NCBI GenBank assembly: GCA_016715505.1
Contig: JADJZY010000008.1
Span: 66,400 to 130,399, forward strand
Length of the DNA: 64,000 bases
From: Bacteroidota bacterium
GTDB lineage: Bacteria > Bacteroidota > Bacteroidia > Chitinophagales > Chitinophagaceae
Reading direction: 5' to 3'
Below are positions 56,537-64,000 of this stretch, in pieces; positions within the stretch are counted from its first letter, which is position 1, and every line of letters starts with the position of its first letter. The notes under the pieces are model-generated. The model was not told the DNA's origin. It was given only the letters and a program-made list of their open reading frames with translations, and searched no databases. Position numbers and translations under genes: made by a program.

Positions 56537-57492
56537 TTATTGCGGGCGTTTACGAATTTCCCAACAACGATGTATTTGTTTATTGCGGAAGTCTGGCGGG
56601 ATGGTCCAATGCGTTATTTCCTGAAGAATGGCCTCCCCTTCCAAATCCGCGCTGAGTTGAAAATTTCGAAAATTATTCGAGAAATACAAAACCCCATGAG
56701 GATGTAAATGACGCAGGGCATTTTTGATGAGCATCACATGATCGGCCTGTACATCCAAGTCAGATTTCATCATGGTGCTGGTTGAAAGTGTTGGAGGATC
56801 CAGGATGATGATATCATATAACTTATGAACACTTTGTTGAATCCATTGTTTCACATCTGCTTTTAAAAATTGATGTCGGGTGATATTGATTCCATTCAAT
56901 TTAAAATTCTCTTTTGCCCAATGTAAATAGGTACTGGATAAATCCACAGTAGTCACTGTCAATGCACCGCCCATAGCCGCATACACCGAAAACGAAGCGG
57001 TATATGCAAACAGGTTTAATACATGTTTACCCATGGAAGCTTCAGCAACTTTTTTGCGCAAAGACCGGTGATCTAAAAAAAGGCCTGTATCAATATAGTC
57101 ACTCAAATTAACCTGAAAAACATACCCATTTTCCTGAACTGTGAACACATTTTTTTCATCAGAAACTTTGGCATATTGCTGATCGGCTTGTCTCCTGAAA
57201 CGGGTTTTGACGAAAATGGATTCATCTGTTATTTCAAACAAAATACGGAGCACTTCCAGGCATTCTGCCAACCACAATTGATGTTGATCAGCATCCATGG
57301 AATGCCTTGTTTTATATTCAGAAATATGCAACCTGCCCTCATAAAAGTCAATACATAATGGAAATTCCGGCATGTCCCAATCATATATCCGATAACAGGT
57401 AATCTGCTCCGTCTGGAGATAGGACTTCAGTGCCTTTTGATTTTTTTCACCCGGTTATATAAGGCCTGTGCTGGATGTGTTTGAAGATTCAT
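56537..57492 (-). CDS. rRNA-type SAM-dependent methyltransferase, RlmL-C/RlmI-like (one-base frameshift)
   Basis: About 318 residues when joined. The ATG at 57492 starts MNLQTHPAQALYNRVKK; a seven-base A run (minus strand, 57441-57447) then needs one more A to continue NQKALKSYLQTEQITCYRIYDWDMPEFPLCIDFY. The core has FVKTRFRRQ, YIDTGLFLDHRSLRK, the SAM motif VLNLFAYTASFSVYAA, VDLSSTYLHWAKENFKLNG and the catalytic-site IILDPPTLS. This matches the C-terminal methyltransferase of RlmL (m7G2069 of 23S rRNA) as a free-standing protein, or RlmI-type m5C enzymes; the missing Cys after DPP argues against m5C. It converges on the TonB receptor. Confidence 0.82.
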
Positions 57493-57656
57493 CGAGGGCT
57501 AAATTAGGTCAATCTCCACAATCCGAACACAGCAATTCATTTCAATGTTGGGACTGGTTCAGATAAAAGAAAGCTTAGGAATATTTGGATCAGGCATTCA
57601 GGCCGCTTTGATTATGAAAACTAGCCTGAAACATTTACCTTTATCCATAATTTTTC

Positions 57657-58427
57657 ATGCAAGCATACGCCAAATCCTTTAGCCGAATTCAGTCAATCCT
57701 TAAAGAGTTGAGAGAAAATTGTCCTTGGGATAAAAACAAACCATTCATACCCTGGAGGCATTTAACCATTGAGGAAACCTATGAATTAGCAGATAGTATT
57801 ACTGAAGAGAATTGGGATGGACTTAAAGAAGAATTGGGCGATTTACTTCTTCATATCTTGTTTTATGCCCGCATCGCCGAAGAATCAAATCATTTTGACA
57901 TTGGAGACGTGATTGAAGGCGTTTGTAATAAACTGGTATTCCGGCATCCACATATTTATGAATTTGTAAAAGCGGATGATGAAGAAACGGTGAAACAAAA
58001 TTGGGAAAAACTCAAACTCAAGGAAGGCAAGAAATCAGTACTTGGTGGTGTGCCTGCATCTTTACCAGCCATTACCAAAGCCGTTCGATTGCAGGAAAAA
58101 GCAGCCCAGGTTGGTTTTGAGTGGTCGGTAACGGATGAGGTCAAAGCCAAATTGCAAGAAGAATTGGAAGAATTAGATGAGGCCATTCAAATTGGCAAAC
58201 AAGATGACATTGAATCGGAATTTGGTGATGTTTTATTTTCTATGATCAATCTTGCACGGTTTTTGCGTATAGACCCGGATAATGCCCTGGAAAAAACCAA
58301 TAAGAAGTTTAAAAAACGTTTTGAGCTGATGGAATCCAAGTTGATTGCGTCGGGAAAAGACCTCATGAGCAGCAGCCTGGCTGAAATGGATGAGGTTTGG
58401 AATGAGATCAAAAAAGATGAGCCGTAA
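57657..58427 (+). CDS. mazG: Nucleoside triphosphate pyrophosphohydrolase MazG
   Basis: 256 residues, the length of the two-domain MazG. Each half carries the metal-binding helices: EETYELADSI with EELGDLLLHILFYARIAEE in the first and EELEELDEAIQ with ESEFGDVLFSMINLARF in the second. The conserved CPWDKNKPFIPWRHL start and the GGVPASLPAITKAVRLQEKAAQVGFEW linker fit MazG well. It hydrolyses NTPs and dNTPs to monophosphates, housekeeping of damaged nucleotides, and may lower ppGpp. It overlaps the histidine kinase gene by 11 bp. Confidence 0.93.
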   Translation: MQAYAKSFSRIQSILKELRENCPWDKNKPFIPWRHLTIEETYELADSITEENWDGLKEELGDLLLHILFYARIAEESNHFDIGDVIEGVCNKLVFRHPHIYEFVKADDEETVKQNWEKLKLKEGKKSVLGGVPASLPAITKAVRLQEKAAQVGFEWSVTDEVKAKLQEELEELDEAIQIGKQDDIESEFGDVLFSMINLARFLRIDPDNALEKTNKKFKKRFELMESKLIASGKDLMSSSLAEMDEVWNEIKKDEP

Positions 58428-61400
58428 AAAAAGCAATTCCACCCCATTTCGATTTCCTTTTGATATCGATAGCCGTGTGTTTTTAACGCTCGCAGCAATT
58501 TTCTTTATCCTTTCTATCAAATCGGTCAACAGGATATTACTGCCCAATACGACCCCACAAAGTTTGGCTTCAGCTATTGTTGACGACTATCAAAAAAAAG
58601 TCAAACAGTTCAACAATCTTTCGACCCGGACGCAAGATTTCCAAAACTTTTTTAATGGGAAATTGAAGAATGAGGAAGCCAAAGATCTTTTTAAACTGCC
58701 TTTTACACTTTTTTTGATTGAAAACGATAAACAGGTATTCTGGAATAATACGGTTGTGGATCTCCCGCAAAATAATTTCACACCCATTGAACCCCATTTT
58801 TATCAGTCAAACCAAGCCTCTTATCTTGTTCTGAAACAGCCCTTAAAATCAAATCATTCCAAAAGATTTGCCGTTCTATTCATCAAAATCAAAAACAACT
58901 ATCCGTTTAAATCTGATTTCTTTAATAATAGTTTTCAAGCCAACGACAAAACCCACGACGACGACATTTCCATTCAGCTTACCAAGCCCTCTAATGCTGA
59001 ATTATCAGAAGCCGTTTCAATCAATGGTAAAACGCTTTTCTATCTCGAAAAAGGGGAAAGCTTTCTGGGTAGTTTGAACGATGATGGCTGGCATCTATTT
59101 CTGCATGCACTTGCCTTCATTTTTTTCGGCGTTTCCATTCATACCTATTTTAAAGTAACCGTCAAACGCAAGGGCGAATTATTAACCTTCTCATTGCTCC
59201 TTTTAACCATTTTGCTGGTCAGGGGGATGAACTACTTATTTGCCTTCCCGGATAATTTTGCCGACGAACGGTTGTTTAGTCCTGAGCTCTTTGCAAGCAG
59301 CAGTATTAATCGCTCTTTAGGTGATGTGTTTATCAATGTTGCCCTTCTCTTTTGGGTACTGGTGTTTTTTCTGATCAATATTCAGGGGCGAATTTTATCA
59401 TTCAAAAATTTTAAATGGAAATGGCCCTACCTGTTGATTTGGAATGCCATATTGGTTGCCTCAACCGTATTGAGTAGTGATTTAATCTTTGAGATTGTCA
59501 ATGATTCAACCATCAATTATGATACCAGCATTTTTCAAGAATAGACATCTACTCCTTTATCGGTTTACTGACCTTTCTGATCATTTTTGCGAACATCGTT
59601 TTAATGGTGATTATCGTTCACACGTACTATAAATTGCTCAATACCAAACCTGCTGTTAAATATGTTTTTTTACTCATCGGCTTTCTGATCTTTCAGTTCC
59701 TAATGAATCATCAACATCCGATTTGTTATTATCTTGCCTTCATCAGCATTGCCGTAATTATGTTTATGCTGGATTCGAAATTGTTTTTTATACCCGTTTC
59801 GATTTTAATTCCTACAATCTGTTGCTTTGGTTTATTCTCATTTCATTGTTTGGGTCGGTTTTACTCACCATGCTCATCACGGAACGGGAACAAAAGAATC
59901 GAGAAAATTTTGCCAATAGCTTACTTTTTCATGCAGACAAATCACTGGAGAACAAGATCAGTGAACTACAAAACAAAGTTCGTGACGACCAGGAGATTCG
60001 GGCCATTTTCGCCCAAAAGAATGAAAACACATTTAGAGATTTTTCAAGCTATTTTTACAATAACTATCTCAATAAGGACTTTTCGGATTATCAACACTAC
60101 TACTTTCTTTTTGATTCCACAGGCAACAATCTCTCAGATGGAGATACTGCTTCACTGAATGAAAAAATAATTGAAATCACCAAACTCAACGATTTTGAAT
60201 TTAATAACCAATGGATTCATCCTTACCGCAACGACAATGAACAAGGTTTTTTATTTAAAATTGCGATAGAAAGTGTACAGGGGGCAAAGGCATTTGTACT
60301 CTGTCAAATATTTAGTAGTTCGCATCTCGAGGATGAAGAGTTTAATGAAATCGTCCAGGCACACCACATACTTATCGGGTAAAAGAATACGATTATAGTG
60401 TGGGTATTTATGACCATGGTAAAATCATTTCCCGTAAAGGTCTTTATGCTTTCCCACAAAAACTCAACGATGCTGAGGAACACGGCGTTAAGTTTACCAG
60501 CAATAGCGGATATAGTGTGATGCGCTATGTTCCTGAAAACCACAGTGGACAAGTCATCATTGCTAAAAAAGAAACCTGGCTGTATTTATTCACCACCCTT
60601 TTTGCGTATATCTTTTTCATATATTTCGCAACCATATCCTTGTATATTTTAGGAAATATTATCGCGCGTTCCAATCTGGATTACAAACGTTTTATTAATC
60701 TGTTGAGTTTAAATCTTCGACTACGAGTGCATGTGGCCATCCTCATTGTGGTATTCCTTTCATTTATTGCCGTTGGATATTCTACCTCGTATTATCTCAG
60801 TTCCCGCACCAAGGATAAACTCAAAACGGACGTCAGTAATTTCGGTCAGCTGATTCAGAAAGAGCTTAATTTTTACATCGAAAAAAACAATATCCAATCC
60901 CTGCCGGAATTCAAGGAATTGTTACAGCAGCCAGAATTACTGAATGCAATCTCCGACATTGCATATCGTTTTAATGTCATTATCAATATTTTTCAAAACC
61001 AAAGCGGCAAACTTATTTTTAGTTCCAGTCCTGATTTCTTCCATTATGGATTACTTTCTAAACAAGTAAATGCCAAAGCTTATCATATGCTCAATCACAG
61101 TGGGCTGGAACATTATATTCACAATGAAAACATAGAGAACTTTCAATACTTCAGTTCGTATTGTTTTCTCAAAAATAAATTCGGGCAAAACATTGGCATT
61201 CTGCAATTGCCCTATATCTCATCGAATAGAATCATCAATTCGGAAACGGGGTCCATCCTCATTACACTCATCAATATTTATGTTTTTGTATTTCTGTTTT
61301 CATCTATACTCGCCTTCTTTATTACACAACGTGTTACCAAACAATTTACCATCATCGTTAAGGAATTTACAAAAATTAATTTGACAAAAACCAACCAACC

Positions 61401-62187
61401 CCTGAAATGGACGTATAATGATGAAATTGGATTATTGGTGAAAGAATATAATCGTATGCTGCGCAAACTGGAAAACAGCTCGATGATTATTGCTAAAAAC
61501 GAAAGGGATATGGCCTGGCGGGAAATGGCAAAACAAGTCGCCCATGAAATTAAAAATCCGCTCACACCGATGAAACTCTCCCTGCAAATGCTGGAAAGAG
61601 CGATTAAAAACAACAATCCCAACATTACAGAAATGACGGCCAGAGTGACCAATACACTCATCGAACAAATTGACAATCTCACACTCATCGCTACCAATTT
61701 CTCGAATTTTGCAAAAATGCCTGAATTGAATAAAGAAAACTTCAATATCAATGAGGTTTTGTTTACTGTTACAGGGATGTATAATGATGATGAAAGTAAT
61801 GAGTTTTTATTCCTGATACCGGAATACCCGATTTATGTACTTGCCGATAAGAGCCAGCTCATTCGGGTAGTGACCAATCTGATTCAGAATGCGATTCAAG
61901 CCATCCCCAATAAACGGCGTGGGAATATTTCATTAGAGGTTACCAAAATTAAAAACAACTTTGTACGGATTACTGTTTCCGATAATGGAGAAGGCATTGA
62001 TCTCGAAAAGGGTAAAAAATTATTTCAACCATATTTCACCACAAAAACTTCTGGAACAGGATTAGGACTTGCCATGTGTAAAGACATCATTGAACAGTTT
62101 GGCGGCAAAATCCATTTTGATAGTGTAGTGGATCAAGGCACCGACTTTTATGTTGATTTGCCGATTGCGGATTACAAAGAGGCCTGA
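58417..62187 (+). CDS. NtrY-like sensor histidine kinase (three one-base frameshifts)
   Basis: About 1,255 residues when joined, large for a histidine kinase. An N-terminal helix precedes a periplasmic domain, then several helices (GVSIHTYFKV to LNTKPAVKYVFLLIGFLIFQFL), a second extracytoplasmic domain (about 200 residues), two more helices, a HAMP-like linker and the kinase core: phospho-acceptor HEIKNPLTPMKLSLQML (His codon near 61543), N box NLIQNAIQAIPN, G1 DNGEGID and G2 TSGTGLGLAM. Frames break near 59540 (A run), about 59795-59805 and about 60373; each is repaired by one added base. The signal is unknown; no response regulator gene is adjacent. Three breaks in one gene might also mean real decay. 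Confidence 0.75.
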
Positions 62188-62213
62188 GAAAAAAATCGAA
62201 AAAAAAATTAGAT

Positions 62214-62231
62214 GGCAATCACATCATTGCC
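62214..62231 (-). terminator. Possible weak terminator after the EVE gene
   Basis: GGCAAT and ATTGCC are perfect 6-bp arms with a 6-base loop. On the minus strand the T run begins only six bases after the stem. Confidence 0.35.
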
Positions 62232-62247
62232 TGACTGCTAAATGATT

Positions 62248-62661
62248 TTACAATTCCGTCCCTCCCAATTCTAAAATCTTTCTAAATTCATCCTCCTGAA
62301 CAGCACTCACCGACAAACGAGAGAGTCGGATTAACTCCAGATTTTTAAAAAAGGGATCTGCTTTAAGCATTTGCAAAGCGACCGGCGTATTTAGCTTTTT
62401 ACGGGGCTTTAAATCAACAGCCACCCAGGTATCCACATCACTTGTTGGATCCTGATAGGCTGTTTTAATCACTTCAGCTATACCCACAATTTCAAGCCCT
62501 TCATTGCTGTGATAAAACAACACCAAATCACCTTTCTGCATATTGCGTAAATTATTACGAGCAGCATAATTTCGAACGCCATCCCAAAAGGTTTTTTTAT
62601 CCTTTACAAACTGATCCCAACTATATTTAAACGGTTCGGATTTTACAAGCCAGTATGCCAT
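62248..62661 (-). CDS. EVE-domain protein
   Basis: 137 residues, the whole length of an EVE domain. The start MAYWLVKSEPFKYSWDQF, then DGVRNYAARNNLRNMQKGDLVLFYHSNEG, IVGIAEVIKTAYQDPT and WVAVDLKPRKKL are the family signature. EVE belongs to the PUA/YTH-like fold and binds modified bases in DNA or RNA; in bacteria it occurs alone or fused to restriction enzymes. No restriction gene is near, so a housekeeping role is likely. Confidence 0.93.
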   Translation of the reverse strand: MAYWLVKSEPFKYSWDQFVKDKKTFWDGVRNYAARNNLRNMQKGDLVLFYHSNEGLEIVGIAEVIKTAYQDPTSDVDTWVAVDLKPRKKLNTPVALQMLKADPFFKNLELIRLSRLSVSAVQEDEFRKILELGGTEL

Positions 62662-62739
62662 ATTGTTTAATTTTCATTTATAAAAATTTGTCTGCATAAA
62701 AAAGGCTGTGTTCAACCAATAACTGCAACAAATATACTT

Positions 62740-63030
62740 TTACCCAGCTAATTTAAGCATCATTTCATTTGCGTTCAAGTAATAGTATTTTCTTAAAGGT
62801 CTATTGTTAATTTTGTTTTCGACCGTTTTTACTTGCTGGTGAGAGATTAGATTAAAATCGGTCTGTTTCGGGAAGAATAATCTGATAACACCATTTCAGT
62901 TTTCTATTGTTCCCTTGTCCTGTGAAGTGTAAGGCTGGGTAAAAAATGTTTTGGCATTCAGGGCCTTCGCAATTGTTTCATGTTGTGCGAAAGCTTGATC
63001 GTTTTCAAAGGTAATTGTGTGAATTTTCCC
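62740..63030 (-). pseudogene. IS30-family transposase remnant
   Basis: Translating the minus strand from 63030 gives the C-terminal third of an IS30 transposase: AQHETIAKALNAKTFFTQPYTSQDKGTIEN, an in-frame TGA, then NGVIRLFFPKQTDF, VENKINNRPLRKYYYLNANEMMLKL. The catalytic Glu region GTIEN is kept, but the Asp motif is altered (FENDQAF). The N-terminus is absent. A stretch at about 62703-62729 (GTTGCAGTTATTGGTTGAAC on the minus strand) may be the right end of the element. It is clearly dead. Confidence 0.82.
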
Positions 63031-63078
63031 TTTAAATACTCATGGTATTTTCGTAAATTCACTAATCAATTTTCTAAT

Positions 63079-63763
63079 ATGGATTTAAGCATTCCCAAAA
63101 AAATTGCACTGACAGCGCTCTCGAGTATATTATTGACTTCATGTTTTTTATATGAACGATTATGTTACCCCGAATGGGTCAAAAGGCATTGTTATGCGAA
63201 AGGTACAGAAATCATTTTTTACGACAAAGTTCATAATGACTATGATACCCTCAAAATTTTACATCATTACAACAACCGCGCTATGGACTCAAAATATATT
63301 AGCGAAGGAATTGGAGAGTTATATTGCGGGGGCTAGCAAACGACTCATCATGAATTTTAGATTAAGCGGTAAAGTAAATTGCAGAGACCTGGGAGAAAAA
63401 TTTAATTATGGTCAAGTATCGCTGCATTTGATTTGGCCTGCCGAAGATTTTGAAATCTCAACCAAGCTTATTTCACGATTTTTTTCTTCAGTACCTGATA
63501 CCAGCCTTTTGTGGGTCCCGGGTACAAACATGGACAGGTATGAAATCACTTCATTACTGGATAGTTTAGTTTTGAATAACCAAACATATTACAATGTATA
63601 TGACAGAACTTATTTTTATAATCATCAAAGTATAGACCCTATTTACATTCGCACATGGTTTCATCGTGATTTTGGGTTATTAAAATTAAAAGTCAATAGC
63701 CTAAATGATAGTGTAGATTATGAAATGATTCAGGCCCATTATGTCCGGGCCAAGCTGCCATAA
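63079..63763 (+). CDS. Lipoprotein of unknown function (frameshift)
   Basis: About 227 residues when joined. The ATG MDLSIPKKIALTALSS leads to a lipobox ILLTSC. As written the frame stops after GELYCGG at 63336; removing one G from the five-G run at 63327-63331 continues as ASKRLIMNFRLSGKVNCRDLGE to 63763. The C-terminal part (LHLIWPAEDFEISTKLI, TSLLWVPGTNMDRYEI, WFHRDFGLLKLKVN) is beta-rich and not recognised. It begins about 50 bp after the IS30 remnant and runs parallel to the next lipoprotein. Confidence 0.62.
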
Positions 63764-63830
63764 CAAACATAAATTACAAAAAAACTTAACAATATCTCTC
63801 AGATAATAAACCCATTGCATCTCAAGGCAT

Positions 63831-63838
63831 TACCTTTG
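63831..63838 (+). promoter_or_regulatory. -7 box for the last lipoprotein gene
   Basis: TACCTTTG, exact TAnnTTTG match, 5 bp before the ATG at 63844; predicted transcript is leaderless or nearly so. Confidence 0.5.
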
Positions 63839-63843
63839 CCGCA

Positions 63844-64000
63844 ATGAGCCCTAAATATCTTTCCCTCGTACTTTGTTTCTTTTTATTGGCCGGTTGTATG
63901 CCTTTGCAGCGTTTGGCTTTTAAACAATATAATCAATACGAAGCCGAACAAAAACAACTCAAGGAGGTTCGCATCAGTCCCGCTAAAAGTGGCGATTTCC
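63844..64000 (+). CDS. Lipoprotein, N-terminal part (right-truncated by window)
   Basis: 52 residues visible before the window ends. A signal with lipobox LLAGC (MSPKYLSLVLCFFLLAGC) is followed by MPLQRLAFKQYNQYEAEQKQLKEV, a helical start. No family can be named from so little. The start is set by the -7 box 5 bp upstream. Confidence 0.65.
   Translation, partial: MSPKYLSLVLCFFLLAGCMPLQRLAFKQYNQYEAEQKQLKEVRISPAKSGDF

Noticed and set aside
1..64000. CRISPR array, prophage, toxin-antitoxin or defence island
   Set aside because: No regularly spaced repeats, phage structural genes, or recognised defence or toxin genes were found; the EVE protein stands alone.

Overview
The window looks like the chromosome of a marine or wastewater-type Bacteroidota, most likely from the Saprospiria/Chitinophagia side. 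The evidence is an LpxC/FabZ fusion, a DAHP synthase/chorismate mutase fusion, PorP/SprF and many type IX secretion (T9SS) cargo proteins, TonB receptors, DUF4834 and 2TM proteins, and promoters of the Bacteroidota TAnnTTTG type. It is about 40% GC. It is an ordinary core region with small mobile remnants; I see no prophage, CRISPR array, rRNA operon or defence island.

Layout. 1-13 kb: end of a glycosyltransferase, ftsE, an M28 peptidase, a beta-propeller protein, tRNA-His, trmH, a di-haem peroxidase, PorP/SprF, 3-hydroxyanthranilate dioxygenase, a HAD phosphatase, lolA, a broken methyltransferase and DAHP synthase/chorismate mutase. 13-17 kb: lpxC/fabZ, lpxD and an HD hydrolase. 17-25 kb: a large T9SS protein, a thiolase divergent from paaZ, a MITE-like element, an outer-membrane barrel and a T9SS protein. 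25-36 kb: smc, a secreted thioredoxin-like protein, an EGF-type lipoprotein, a second large T9SS protein and a Smr protein. 36-47 kb: methyltransferase, TonB receptor, T9SS protein, DUF2207/LemA pair, tRNA-Pro, tRNA-Ser with a decayed four-helix-bundle (23S-IVS) element between 80-90 bp repeats, tryptophan 2,3-dioxygenase and a DUF218 protein. 47-57 kb: second EGF lipoprotein, ccmE-ccmF, an extremely A-rich silent stretch, a gingipain-type C25 peptidase, and a TPP riboswitch driving a TonB receptor (predicted thiamin uptake). 57-64 kb: rRNA-type methyltransferase, mazG, a NtrY-like histidine kinase, an EVE protein, an IS30 transposase remnant and two lipoproteins.

Themes. Surface export and outer-membrane biogenesis dominate (lpxC/fabZ, lpxD, lolA, PorP/SprF, six T9SS cargoes, TonB receptors). 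Tryptophan catabolism through kynurenine is represented by two separated genes. Cytochrome c maturation uses a CcmE with a C-x3-Y haem motif.

Quality warning. At least 17 frame breaks interrupt otherwise well-conserved genes, including smc. Fourteen of them look like one missing base, many in short homopolymers, and tRNA-His also seems to lack one base. Residual sequencing error is the simplest explanation, so genes called as frameshifted should not be read as pseudogenes without checking. Starts were chosen by signal peptide, family length and position of TAnnTTTG boxes, many of which lie only 5-20 bp before the start codon.
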